Origin: CAZSRL01 sp964609615
GTDB lineage: Bacteria > Bacillota_I > Bacilli_A > RF39 > UBA660
NCBI GenBank assembly: GCA_964609615.1
Contig: CAZSRL010000001.1
Coordinates: 29,511-93,510, forward strand
Length of the DNA: 64,000 nt
Direction: 5' to 3'
Positions 50,742-60,445 of the stretch are shown here, piece after piece (positions within the stretch are counted from its first letter, which is position 1; each line of letters starts with the position of its first letter). The position numbers and the translations under genes were made by a program. Below the pieces are notes generated by a model. It was not told where the DNA came from, did not search any database, and saw nothing but the letters and a program-made list of their open reading frames with translations.

Positions 50742-53700
50742 TTAAATTTTTCGCGTTTTATAAAAAGTTGATGATATACATAATGCAACTTTTAAAAATT
50801 CTTGATAGTCGTTATTTAAGGTTATATTTAATAACTCTCTTTTTGCTCCACTTTTTATATCTTTTTCATATAAATATTGTTTATTATCTATTACAAAGTT
50901 TCTAAAACTATTATATATTTCTTTTCTTTCTTTTTCGGTATAACTATTAAATCTATATAAGTAAATATATATATCATTTATAATTAGTTTAGATAAATAT
51001 ACATGTTTATCTTTTTCATTAGAATTTTCAATAATAGTACTTATTCTCTTCATACGTTCTTCATAATTTTTTATAGTAATTGTATTTGTTATTGATGAAT
51101 TGTCACCATAACTATACCAATTGTAAACACAATTTCTTATTACTCCAATTTTATCATAATAATCATATATTTCTGACATAAATAATACATCCTCATATAA
51201 CCCTTTTTCAAATTTTATACATGATTCTTTTAAACTAGTTAAATTGTATAATTTTGCGGTTGAAATAGTATCATACAATAATAATCTTCTATTCTTTTTT
51301 AAATTAATATAATTTTTGTTAAATGTTTTTTTATACCAAAAATCAGTATATTTTGTATTAAAGTTTATTTTACGACATAATCCTGACACTAAATTCAGTT
51401 TATGTTCCTCAGCAAATTCCACTAGAAAATTGATTGAATATTTACATATTGTATCATCTGAATCAACAAATAAAACATATTTCCCATTTGCTTTTTCAAT
51501 ACCATAATTTCTAGTTAATCCAAGACCTTCATTTTTTTTATAATAATATTTTATTCTTCTGTATTTTTTCGAAATATTTGAAGGATCTTCATTTGAACCA
51601 TCATTAATAAGTAAAACCTCATAATTTTTATAACCAGAGTGTTTAATAGATTTTAACAAGGCCCCAATTGTATCTAAATTATTGTAAAATGGAACAATTA
51701 TTGATACCAATGGTTGTTTTTTCTTTGAAGTATGTTTAATAATATTTTTTACTCTCTTTTTAAAAATCAACATATAAACATAAATATCTGTTTTAATTTT
51801 ATTACCTTTTGAAAAAAATAGTTTTCTAATTATTTTACCAATTATTTTTCTCAATGTTTTTTTGTTTGTCTTTTCACCTTTTTTAGAACAAATACTTTTT
51901 TCTTTATCTATTGTTTCAAAAAGATCAAACCATTTTTTTGTAATAATTTCATTTGAAAACCTATTAATAATATTCTTATTCATATCTTTATTAACTTTTA
52001 TTCCTTTATTTAACACTTTTACATATTGTTCAATATTTCCAGTAGAAATAAGTTTACCATTGCTATTATTTATCATTTCTTCAGCAGCAGTAAATGAATT
52101 ATATGAATAAATAGGTACTCCGTATTTAGCGGCTTCCAATATAATATATGGAAATCCCTCTGATAAACTAGTCATAATGATTCCTTGCTTATTTTTATAC
52201 ATTGCATCTTTATCAGAACAATAGCCATGAAGTATAATATTTGAATCTAATTTATTCTTTTTTATTTCTTCATTAAATTCATTATATAATTTACCATCCC
52301 CATATACATGAAGTTTATAACTAGAATTAATTTTTTTTGAAGAAAATATTTTAATTAAATCAAAAATATTTTTATCTTCATCTAATCTTGAAATAAAAGC
52401 AAACTCTCCATTTTCTTTATAATAATTCTTTTTATCACTAAAGTCATAGCCATTTTCCATATAAGAAATAGCCGAACTCAAACTTTTTATAGAATTGTTT
52501 TTTATAAGATCACTATTATTTTTTGTTAAAAATAATAATCGTTTATAATTGTATATTTTTTTATTATTTATAAAATCCAAATGCCAATGATAAACATTTC
52601 TTGACACTATATCCTTTGCATCACCATGAAACATACATATTGCATTTTTATTATATAAATAATTTTGCATTGCAACATATGAAGAATATTGACAACTAAT
52701 AATATATCCATCGGTATTTTCTAAAATTGCTTTTGTAATTTGTGGATTATACTCATTGGATATCTTGATATCAAATAAATTATCTTTGTCAAAAATATAA
52801 TTATTACTATTTGTTGATGCGAATTCCCTTAATCCAATAATTATTAATTTCGAATTATATTTTTTCTTAAATTCATTAGCTAAATTAGTAACAAATGTAT
52901 GAACTCCACCAATTTGATTCAATTCATTAACTAAAAAAATTATTTCTTTTGTTTTTCTTGTTGTTGCATCAAATTTTAATTGTTCAACCAATTTTGATGT
53001 TGAATTTTTAATTTGATGTGGATAAAACTCTTTTCTTATTTTTTCAAGATTATTAGATATTTTGCTATTATTTAATAATTTATATAAATTCTCTTCATTT
53101 TGTACAATATATTTTTTTTCAACGTAATCTTCTAATTTAAACATAAACCCACGATCTTTTTCATATTCTTTTTTGTCATATTGATAAAAAATAGCAGGTT
53201 TTTTTAAAATAGAATAATCAAAAAATACACTGGAATAATCAGTAATTAATAAATCGGTAATTGCTAATAATCTATTAATAGATTTTTCTTTTGTACAATC
53301 AATAAACAATGAAGATTTTTTGATTTTATTTAAATAATGTGGTTTAATTAATAAAACATAATCACCATTTAAATGTTCCTTGATTTTTTTAGGATCAAAA
53401 GGCAACTTAAATTTTCCTTCTTTTCTAAATGTTGGAGCATATAATAATACTTTTTTTTCTTTTTCAATACCTAATTCTTTTTTTATTTCTTCTTTTTCTT
53501 TATCACTAATGAATAACTCATCTGTTCTAGAAATAGATGTTTCTAAAACTTCTCTAGAATAAAGCATTGAGTTTCTTAAAAAATTATTGGTATAATTTTT
53601 TGATGGAGAAATCATTAAATCTGCGTTATTACTATATGATAAAGCTTCTTCATAATTATCAGGATTTAAATCAACAAACATATTTTTATATGGAATTCCA

Positions 53701-53978
53701 TGCCATACGCTTACTCTTTTTTGGTTATAAAATACCTTAAATGGAAGATTTGTTCCGGCATCAATTATATATTCAGCAGTGTTTTTTAAATATTGTGAAT
53801 ACTCATCATGATTATTCACATAATTTACTCCTTCTATTTTTTTTCTATTTTGATACAAATCACTTATAACATAAACATCAAATTGTTCCTTATAGTACTT
53901 TGTAAAATTTATAATATCCCCCATAACTTTTCCATTATGTGCTGAAGGAATTAATAATATTTTCTTTTTTATTGTCAT
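50742..53978 (-). CDS. Triple fusion: CDP-glycerol transferase, GT4 and GT2
   Basis: 1078 residues, three enzyme domains in one chain. Residues about 1-335 form a TagB/TagF-type domain (VSVWHGIPYKNMF, LLYAPTFRKEGK, ITDYSSVFFDY). Residues about 345-670 form a GT-B GT4 domain (ELNQIGGVHTFVTNL, FAFISRLDEDKN, SLSEGFPYIILEAAKYG). A basic linker (about 685-740) leads to a GT2 domain (about 745-1078) with VSIIVPFYNNLDTI, INDGSNEDPS and FVDSDD. It could build a repeating unit of glycerol phosphate and two sugars. The start overlaps the galE stop by one base and uses the galE 3' end as ribosome site (GAGGTGAAG). Confidence 0.88.
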   Translation of the reverse strand: MTIKKKILLIPSAHNGKVMGDIINFTKYYKEQFDVYVISDLYQNRKKIEGVNYVNNHDEYSQYLKNTAEYIIDAGTNLPFKVFYNQKRVSVWHGIPYKNMFVDLNPDNYEEALSYSNNADLMISPSKNYTNNFLRNSMLYSREVLETSISRTDELFISDKEKEEIKKELGIEKEKKVLLYAPTFRKEGKFKLPFDPKKIKEHLNGDYVLLIKPHYLNKIKKSSLFIDCTKEKSINRLLAITDLLITDYSSVFFDYSILKKPAIFYQYDKKEYEKDRGFMFKLEDYVEKKYIVQNEENLYKLLNNSKISNNLEKIRKEFYPHQIKNSTSKLVEQLKFDATTRKTKEIIFLVNELNQIGGVHTFVTNLANEFKKKYNSKLIIIGLREFASTNSNNYIFDKDNLFDIKISNEYNPQITKAILENTDGYIISCQYSSYVAMQNYLYNKNAICMFHGDAKDIVSRNVYHWHLDFINNKKIYNYKRLLFLTKNNSDLIKNNSIKSLSSAISYMENGYDFSDKKNYYKENGEFAFISRLDEDKNIFDLIKIFSSKKINSSYKLHVYGDGKLYNEFNEEIKKNKLDSNIILHGYCSDKDAMYKNKQGIIMTSLSEGFPYIILEAAKYGVPIYSYNSFTAAEEMINNSNGKLISTGNIEQYVKVLNKGIKVNKDMNKNIINRFSNEIITKKWFDLFETIDKEKSICSKKGEKTNKKTLRKIIGKIIRKLFFSKGNKIKTDIYVYMLIFKKRVKNIIKHTSKKKQPLVSIIVPFYNNLDTIGALLKSIKHSGYKNYEVLLINDGSNEDPSNISKKYRRIKYYYKKNEGLGLTRNYGIEKANGKYVLFVDSDDTICKYSINFLVEFAEEHKLNLVSGLCRKINFNTKYTDFWYKKTFNKNYINLKKNRRLLLYDTISTAKLYNLTSLKESCIKFEKGLYEDVLFMSEIYDYYDKIGVIRNCVYNWYSYGDNSSITNTITIKNYEERMKRISTIIENSNEKDKHVYLSKLIINDIYIYLYRFNSYTEKERKEIYNSFRNFVIDNKQYLYEKDIKSGAKRELLNITLNNDYQEFLKVALCISSTFYKTRKI

Positions 53979-54982
53979 TACTTCACCTCATTTTGTTTAT
54001 AGTTCCATGAATCTCTACACATATCTTCTAGACTCATTTTTGCTTCCCAATTTAGTTCTTTTTTTGCTTTTGAAGCATCAGCAAATGAAACTTCAATATC
54101 TCCTTCTCTTCTTGCAATAAATTTATATGGTACTTCAATATTATTTACTTTTTCAAATGTTTTAATCATTTCTAAAACAGAATACCCAACTCCTGTTCCT
54201 AAATTATAAATATTAATACCTTGTTTTATATTTTTCAATGCTTGAATATGTCCTTTTGCTAAATCACACACATGAATGAAATCTCTCACTCCAGTTCCAT
54301 CACTAGTGTTATAATCATTTCCAAAAATACTTATAGAATCAAGTTCTTTACTAGCAGCTTTTATTATTATAGGCATTAAATTATTAGGAATTCCTTTTGG
54401 AGATTCACCCAAATATCCACTTTCATGTCCTCCAACAGGATTAAAGTATCTTAAAATTGTAATATTCATATCATTGTTTGCTTTCGAATAATCTTTAAGA
54501 ATATCTTCTATTATTAACTTTGTTCTTCCATAAGGATTAATAATATTATCAGAATTTACTTTTTCGGTTTCTTTAACTGGTACATTTTTAGTATTACCAT
54601 ACACTGTTGCAGATGAACTAAAAATAAAGTTTTTTATATTTAATTCCTTCATATTTTCCAATAAGACAATAGTTGAAATAAGATTACTGTCATAATATGA
54701 AAGAGGATCTGCAACAGATTCTCCTACTGATTTTAATCCAGCAAAATGTATAACTGCTTCAATTTTTTCATCATTCATTATTTTGAAAAGTTGAGTTTTA
54801 TCTCTTAAATCGACATCATAAAATTTAGGTTTTATATTAGTAATTTTATTTATTTTATCAACAACATTTTTATCAGAATTACATAGATTATCAACAATTA
54901 CAACTTCATAATTCTCTTTAATTAATTCAACAACCGTATGACTTCCAATAAAACCAGTTCCACCCGTTACTAATATCTTCAT
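53978..54982 (-). CDS. galE: UDP-glucose 4-epimerase
   Basis: 334 residues. GGTGFIGSH (8-16), HFAGLKSVGES, SSSATVYG and YGRTK (Tyr/Lys catalytic pair), with DYNTSDGTGVRDFIHV near 215, are diagnostic of GalE. It interconverts UDP-glucose and UDP-galactose (or the N-acetyl forms) and supplies sugar donors for the GT4 and GT2 enzymes in the operon. Confidence 0.95.
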   Translation of the reverse strand: MKILVTGGTGFIGSHTVVELIKENYEVVIVDNLCNSDKNVVDKINKITNIKPKFYDVDLRDKTQLFKIMNDEKIEAVIHFAGLKSVGESVADPLSYYDSNLISTIVLLENMKELNIKNFIFSSSATVYGNTKNVPVKETEKVNSDNIINPYGRTKLIIEDILKDYSKANNDMNITILRYFNPVGGHESGYLGESPKGIPNNLMPIIIKAASKELDSISIFGNDYNTSDGTGVRDFIHVCDLAKGHIQALKNIKQGINIYNLGTGVGYSVLEMIKTFEKVNNIEVPYKFIARREGDIEVSFADASKAKKELNWEAKMSLEDMCRDSWNYKQNEVK

Positions 54983-55049
54983 TATATTACCTCATTTCTA
55001 TTTTATTTTACCATAATTAATATTACATATCAATTTTTATTACACACAT

Positions 55050-55075
55050 AAAAAAAGCAAATTAATGCTTTTTTT
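55050..55075. terminator. Terminator of the GT4 gene
   Basis: A 10-bp stem AAAAAAAGCA/TGCTTTTTTT with a 6-base loop, overlapping the stop at 55062; U-runs both ways. Confidence 0.85.
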
Positions 55076-56132
55076 GATTAGTTTTATTATTTAATTGTTC
55101 TTGTATTTCCCGTTCTTCAAATAATTCATTAAAATATTTTTTAAACTTATTTGACTGTTTTTTCCAAGTGTATTGTTTAACATTTTTTAAATTTTCGTCC
55201 CTTAACTCATCAATAATATCCAAATTATTTAATAAAAAAATGATTTTTTCCTTTAAACATTTTTTTGTTCTTTTTTTTAAAATAAACTCTGATTGTTTTT
55301 TTCCTAGTACTTTGCCGACAATACCAACATCTGTTGAAATAATAGGAATTCCGCATGCCATGCTTTCTAAAACAGGGTTTGGAGTCCCTTCTTCTTTTGA
55401 TGTACATATATACAAATCTATTTTTGAATAGTATTCACACATATCTTCATAAGGAATCATTCTTTCCTGTCTATCAGCGAAATACATTTTTATAGGATAT
55501 CCTTCTTCAATTAGTTCGTTTAATACAGGTTTTAATATTGTATTAACACCTTTAATATCTTTTCTTTTATCTTGACCCCACGCACTATTACCACACCATC
55601 CTATTACTAATTTTCTTTTATTAATATTATTAAATCTTTCTAAATTCATAGGGTAGAATTTTTTTAAATCAACACCATCAGAAATAACAGTTTTAGGGTG
55701 ATATTTAATATCAAAATCATTATATAAATCAAAAAGTTTATTTGAACAAGTGTAATAATTTTTACAATTAGAAAAAATGATTTTTGTCATTTTTAATTCT
55801 TTATCAATATAGTAATGATCATACACAGCAGTAGAAATAATTTTCTTATCAACATATTTTTTTCTAAATGTAGCAGGATTTTCTCCTAATTCAGAAACAT
55901 ATCTATCAAATGAAGGATCATATATCCAATAAATATATCCTCTCCAAAAAAAATGCACTAAATCACAATCTTTTGTTAATAAAAAAAGTTTCACCTTATT
56001 TTCATTTAGATAAATAGATGGAATAATTTTGAAATCAAAATCATTTCTTAAGTTTTCTGATACTCTATTAGCAATGTTTACAAATGCCCAGTCATCTCTA
56101 TCTACAATTAAAGCTATTTTTTTCTTTTGCAT
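55062..56132 (-). CDS. GT4-family glycosyltransferase
   Basis: 356 residues, GT-B fold. The C-terminal half has KLVIGWCGNSAWGQDKR, a short segment on the acceptor side, and CTSKEEGTPNPVLESMACGIPIISTDVG, the E-x7-E signature of GT4. The N-terminal half is divergent (IALIVDRDDWAFVNIANRV). The sugar is unknown. It overlaps by 19 bases with the small coiled-coil gene upstream, implying coupling. Confidence 0.85.
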   Translation of the reverse strand: MQKKKIALIVDRDDWAFVNIANRVSENLRNDFDFKIIPSIYLNENKVKLFLLTKDCDLVHFFWRGYIYWIYDPSFDRYVSELGENPATFRKKYVDKKIISTAVYDHYYIDKELKMTKIIFSNCKNYYTCSNKLFDLYNDFDIKYHPKTVISDGVDLKKFYPMNLERFNNINKRKLVIGWCGNSAWGQDKRKDIKGVNTILKPVLNELIEEGYPIKMYFADRQERMIPYEDMCEYYSKIDLYICTSKEEGTPNPVLESMACGIPIISTDVGIVGKVLGKKQSEFILKKRTKKCLKEKIIFLLNNLDIIDELRDENLKNVKQYTWKKQSNKFKKYFNELFEEREIQEQLNNKTNQKKH

Positions 56133-56299
56133 ATTTTCACTACCTTTGCTTTGTTTTTTTGTATTTTATCTAAAACTTTAAAACACTTTCTATTTTTCAT
56201 TTTAGCAATATTTTTTTTCATAATTCTGTTTTCCGATTCTAAAGCTTCAATTTGCATTTTATATTTACATATTTCTTTATTATCATTCATAATTTTCAA
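56114..56299 (-). CDS. Small coiled-coil protein coupled to the GT4 gene
   Basis: 61 residues, all helical, with a coiled-coil pattern (MQIEALESENRIMKKNIAKM) and a basic end (KCFKVLDKIQKNKAKVVKICKRKK). Such segments are commonly found as linkers inside wall-polymer glycosyltransferases, so this may be a detached adapter. The start is TTG 56299 close to AAGAGG, or ATG 56290. Coding is supported mainly by the operon position and the 19-base overlap with the next gene. Confidence 0.5.
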   Translation of the reverse strand: MKIMNDNKEICKYKMQIEALESENRIMKKNIAKMKNRKCFKVLDKIQKNKAKVVKICKRKK

Positions 56300-56310
56300 A
56301 TACCTCTTAA

Positions 56311-57369
56311 CTAATTAAATTTTTTATTTTTATTCTTTTTTCTATCAAATATAATATCTGTTTTTAATACAATAAATAATAAAACAAATAATAATATTAC
56401 ATAAATTACTACAACTTCTTTAGATTTTCCAATAGCATAAAAAATAGATGCAACACTAAATAATATATTAATTCCACATATTATTAAAAGTGATTTTGCT
56501 GGGGAAAATTTAAGTTTAAGAAGTTGATGATGCAAATGCTGTTTATCAGCAGTTGCAATACTTTCTCCTTTTAATTTTCTTCTAATAATTGCAAATAAAG
56601 TATCAAGTATTGGTATAGCAAGTATTAATAGTGGAATAAAAAGTGATGTAATTGTTACATTTTTAAATCCAAGAAGAGCAATTACAGCAATCATTAATCC
56701 TAAAAAAGTTGACCCTGTATCTCCCATAAATATTTTAGCTGGCGGAAAGTTATACACTAAGAATCCCAGTGTTGAACCTAACATAATAATAGATAACATT
56801 ATATCAAATCCACCAAACTTATTAAGTATTATTCCTATTATTGCTATTGTTAAAAAGTATATTGATGAAACAGATGACGCAAGACCATCAAGTCCATCAA
56901 TTAAATTAATTGCATTAATTATTGCAACTATAAAAATAATTGTTATAAACGGTGCAAATAATCCAAAGTCAAGATTTATTCCTAATGCCGTAATTGAATG
57001 TAATTGTAATTGCCCATAAAAAACAATTATACAAGAAATAAGTATTTGACCAATAAACTTATATATTGCTCTCATAGGTTTTATATCATCTACAATACCT
57101 AAAATTACTATTAAAAAACTTGCTATTAAAATTGATAACATTAATGGATTTTGCTCCGCAAAAAACATAAATCCTATCAAAAAAGATAAAAATATTGCAA
57201 TTCCACCTAAAGTAGGAATTGGTTTAGTATGTATTTTTCTTTTATTTGGTTTATCCATAGCACCTATATGTTTAGACATTTTTATAACTAGTGGTACAAA
57301 TAAACAACTTGTTATAAAACATACTAATACAATTAAAAATATACTATGTCCATTTACTTCTAAGGTCAT
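56311..57369 (-). CDS. tagO: TagO/WecA-type polyprenyl-phosphate HexNAc-1-phosphate transferase
   Basis: 352 residues, about ten membrane helices. KPNKRKIHTKPIPTLGG near 40 (conserved loop), INLIDGLDGLASS (Asp-rich active site), FMGDTGSTFLG and HLHHQLLKL (the HxxHH-like motif) are diagnostic of the MraY/WecA/TagO superfamily, TagO branch. It transfers a HexNAc phosphate from UDP-HexNAc to undecaprenyl phosphate, the first committed step of wall teichoic acid. The promoter and ribosome site lie in one copy of a 66-bp repeat (57367-57432). Confidence 0.93.
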   Translation of the reverse strand: MTLEVNGHSIFLIVLVCFITSCLFVPLVIKMSKHIGAMDKPNKRKIHTKPIPTLGGIAIFLSFLIGFMFFAEQNPLMLSILIASFLIVILGIVDDIKPMRAIYKFIGQILISCIIVFYGQLQLHSITALGINLDFGLFAPFITIIFIVAIINAINLIDGLDGLASSVSSIYFLTIAIIGIILNKFGGFDIMLSIIMLGSTLGFLVYNFPPAKIFMGDTGSTFLGLMIAVIALLGFKNVTITSLFIPLLILAIPILDTLFAIIRRKLKGESIATADKQHLHHQLLKLKFSPAKSLLIICGINILFSVASIFYAIGKSKEVVVIYVILLFVLLFIVLKTDIIFDRKKNKNKKFN

Positions 57370-57432
57370 AATTCACCTCTTTGTCTTATTATACAACAAA
57401 AAGAGTTATTTATAAACTCTTTTTGTTTTAAA
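57367..57432 (-). repeat. 66-bp direct repeat, copy 1 (terminator + promoter + ribosome site)
   Basis: Identical over 66 bases to 62195-62260. In the minus direction it holds a terminator hairpin (AAAGAGTTTATAAATAACTCTTT), a TATAAT box, GAGGTGAAT and the tagO ATG. Confidence 0.93.
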
Positions 57433-59038
57433 TCATAAATTGAACTAACATATACATCCATACAGTTAGATTGAACAATAAAACAGTAAAAATTATTTTT
57501 TTATCATCAATTTTTATTCTTTTTAAACCAGTTGGTTTTATTATAAACGGGATAAGCATGACAAGAGGAATAAAATATCTACCTTGTATTCCTTCAATAG
57601 TTTTATATCCTATTCCAAAATACTGAGCAGTGCATTGAGTATATAATGCCGTTAATATTAAGCCAAATACTGTAGCTCCTACAAAAATTGTTAATATTTT
57701 TTCTTTTAAAATAATGTTATTAATTATCTTTTCTTTTAATAAGGTAACCGATAATAAAATAATATAAAGATATGAAATTACATATGGAATAATTAATTGA
57801 GAATGATACATTCTAGAACCAACAAACAATTCTTCAACATAAACCATTGCATAATTTACACATGTTCTAAAACAAATTATTAAATATTCCAAAACATTTT
57901 CAATTATAAAAGTTTTTTGTAAATGAGATTTTGGATATGAAATATCAAATATTTTTCCTGTTGTTCTTAACCATAGATAACAAAAAAATCCGCTTATTAT
58001 TATTGTTATAATAATAAATATACACGTTTTTTTTCTTTGACTATTATCATTTTTGTTTATTAATAAAAGGAGCAGGAAGACAAATGGCAAATATACTATT
58101 TTACATAATGCTATTGTAATTGATAACAGAAACAAGATTATTTTTTCATCATTTTTTATCTTCTTATTATTATATTTAATATTAAATATAATTGAAAGAA
58201 ATAATAATAATATAACATTGATGAAAGCATCTGCTGACAAAGTTGTAGCACACTGTATTAAATTTGGAGACATTAATATAACAAAATAAAACATTTTATA
58301 TTTTGGCAAAATTTTCAACGCATAATATCCTAAAACAATATAAGCCATTAAGTTAAACAATCTGCCTATCATACCAATTAAAAAAGGAGATAAAGCTAAA
58401 AACTTTGCAATAATAAAACCTATAGTATGAGGCAAATATGACATAGGAAAATATAAAGCAGTATTTGAATAAAAAATACTATATGGTACAATTTGATCTT
58501 TTATTTGAGTAAACTCTCCATATTTTTTTTTATATCGTTTGTTTAATTTTACCTTATACATATTTTTGATATTTTTATATTTTATTTTAGTATTATCTGC
58601 TCCAGCTTTTAAAAAAGTTGTTTCCAATGATTTTGGTAAAAATCCTCCAACAGAATTAGAAACTGGTGTTGTTAATTTTCCTTCACTAATTTCATATATT
58701 CTATAATAGTGATTATGTTCATCACTACCGGTAAATAGAGGAGATAAAAAGATAAATACTACACCAATAATTGTGCAAGAGATTACAAAAAATTTAGGAA
58801 AATCAGCAATTTTTTTATCATTGTACTTCATTATTACTAAAAAAACTATTAAACTTAACACTAAAACTATAATGCAAAAAAATAAATAATATTTATAACC
58901 ATTTATATCATTTATCTGAAGTTTTTTTAATAATTTATAGAGATTTAAAGCAAATATAAAAAACATACATAACAAACCAGTTATGTAATAAATATTTGAA
59001 TTAATAAGTTGTTTTATATTTTTTAATATTTTTAACAT
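57428..59038 (-). CDS. DUF2142-family polytopic membrane protein
   Basis: 536 residues, about 11-13 membrane helices. The first external loop has FTGSDEHNHYYRIYEISEGKLTTP, typical of DUF2142 proteins, a GT-C-like group found in surface polysaccharide loci. It probably uses a polyprenyl-phosphate sugar from the adjacent DPM-like GT2 and GtrA. Start ATG 59038 follows GAAGGAATGTAT; the earlier ATG 59059 overlaps the GtrA stop. It is the last gene before the 66-bp repeat. Confidence 0.82.
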   Translation of the reverse strand: MLKILKNIKQLINSNIYYITGLLCMFFIFALNLYKLLKKLQINDINGYKYYLFFCIIVLVLSLIVFLVIMKYNDKKIADFPKFFVISCTIIGVVFIFLSPLFTGSDEHNHYYRIYEISEGKLTTPVSNSVGGFLPKSLETTFLKAGADNTKIKYKNIKNMYKVKLNKRYKKKYGEFTQIKDQIVPYSIFYSNTALYFPMSYLPHTIGFIIAKFLALSPFLIGMIGRLFNLMAYIVLGYYALKILPKYKMFYFVILMSPNLIQCATTLSADAFINVILLLFLSIIFNIKYNNKKIKNDEKIILFLLSITIALCKIVYLPFVFLLLLLINKNDNSQRKKTCIFIIITIIISGFFCYLWLRTTGKIFDISYPKSHLQKTFIIENVLEYLIICFRTCVNYAMVYVEELFVGSRMYHSQLIIPYVISYLYIILLSVTLLKEKIINNIILKEKILTIFVGATVFGLILTALYTQCTAQYFGIGYKTIEGIQGRYFIPLVMLIPFIIKPTGLKRIKIDDKKIIFTVLLFNLTVWMYMLVQFMI

Positions 59039-59048
59039 ATACATTCCT

Positions 59049-59465
59049 TCACTTTTCATTAAATATTAAAATTCTTCTCATAATATAATTCCAAAATAAA
59101 ATTAATAAAGAAACCACTATTTTTACAAACATATAATTAAACAATAAAATAAATTCTCCCAAGTACATGCCTAATTCAGTTAAAATTAATCCGGAAATTG
59201 CAATAATTGCGGTAGCTATTACTGATTTTGTATCTCTTCCTTTTTTCTTTTGCTTTTCAGATGTAAAAACAAATAATAATGAGGCTATATAATTAAAAGC
59301 GAAAGCAACTATAAATGCAATTGTAACAGCTATTAAACTTATTAACTCAGTATCATTCCCTGAAAAAATAACTTCTCTAATAAAAACCAATACTGAAAAA
59401 TCAATAATAAACGCTATGCCGCCCACTATACTATATCTAAAAAACTCTAAAAAATTTTTTTTCAT
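59049..59465 (-). CDS. GtrA-family membrane protein (third)
   Basis: 138 residues, four membrane helices. RYSIVGGIAFIIDFSVLVF is the GtrA first helix, and FAFNYIASLLFVF is also typical. It overlaps the DPM-like GT2 stop (TAATG) and its 3' end overlaps the next gene's alternative start. It likely flips the lipid-linked sugar made by that GT2. Confidence 0.85.
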   Translation of the reverse strand: MKKNFLEFFRYSIVGGIAFIIDFSVLVFIREVIFSGNDTELISLIAVTIAFIVAFAFNYIASLLFVFTSEKQKKKGRDTKSVIATAIIAISGLILTELGMYLGEFILLFNYMFVKIVVSLLILFWNYIMRRILIFNEK

Positions 59466-60409
59466 TACTTATCTTTCCTTAATCTATTATATTTTTCTTT
59501 AAATATATTAAGTTTAATCTCAAAATCTTGCTTAGACTTTAAAACAATAGTACTAAGTATCAAGCCTCCAAAAAATGATTGAAGAGCAGCTATAACAAGA
59601 AAACCACTTACTATCAACGTTGGAAATCTTGGAACCAATCCTGTATTAATATATTCTATTAAAATTGGAATAAATAATATTGCGGCTATTATGAATAAGA
59701 ACACCGAAATAATATTAAAAAATGCAAATGGTTTATAGTTTTTATATAAAGAAATAATTGTTTTAATAACTTTATATCCATCTGAAATTGTGTTTAATTT
59801 TGATTCACTTCCTTCTTCCCTATCTTGATAATCAACTAAAACACTTTCAACAGACATATTTTTATCAAGAGCATGTACAGTCATTTCGGTTTCAATTTCA
59901 AATCCTTTTGATAAAACTGGAAAAGTTTTAACAAATTCGTAACTAAATGCTCTTTGACCAGTCATAATATCTCTTACTTCACTTTTAAATAATTTATTAA
60001 TTAAAAAACGAACCAATTTATTTCCAAAGTTATGTCCTAAACGTTTATTCTCAGTAAAATAAGTTGAAGAAAGTCTATCACCTATAACCATATCAACATT
60101 TTTATTAAAAACTAAGTCAACCATTTTGTTTATATTTTTTGCAGGATATGTATTATCTCCATCAGTCATAACATAGCATTGCGCTTCAATATCTCTAAAC
60201 ATGCTTCTAACAACATTACCTTTTCCTTGTTTATATTCATATCTTACAACTGCTCCTGCTTTTTTTGCTATTTCATCTGTTCCATCAGAAGAATTATTAT
60301 CATAAACATATATTGTAGCATCAGGCATTGCTTTTTTATAATCTTTTATTGTCTTTTCAATACTCTTACTTTCATTGTAGCAAGGTATTAAAACAGCTAT
60401 TTTATCCAT
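59465..60409 (-). CDS. GT2 polyprenyl-phosphate glycosyltransferase (DPM-like)
   Basis: 314 residues. The N-terminal GT2 domain has VLIPCYNESKSIEKTI, YDNNSSDGT and MTDGDNTYP (DxD), a GQRAFSYEF-type segment, and two C-terminal membrane helices (about 220-290). The product is likely polyprenyl-phosphate hexose. Start ATG 60409 (MDKIAVLIP) follows GAGGAG; the frame is open to 60439. It forms a GtrAB-like pair with the GtrA gene below. Confidence 0.88.
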   Translation of the reverse strand: MDKIAVLIPCYNESKSIEKTIKDYKKAMPDATIYVYDNNSSDGTDEIAKKAGAVVRYEYKQGKGNVVRSMFRDIEAQCYVMTDGDNTYPAKNINKMVDLVFNKNVDMVIGDRLSSTYFTENKRLGHNFGNKLVRFLINKLFKSEVRDIMTGQRAFSYEFVKTFPVLSKGFEIETEMTVHALDKNMSVESVLVDYQDREEGSESKLNTISDGYKVIKTIISLYKNYKPFAFFNIISVFLFIIAAILFIPILIEYINTGLVPRFPTLIVSGFLVIAALQSFFGGLILSTIVLKSKQDFEIKLNIFKEKYNRLRKDK

Positions 60410-60445
60410 TATTTCCATCTCCTCTTTATATTGTATCATATTTAT

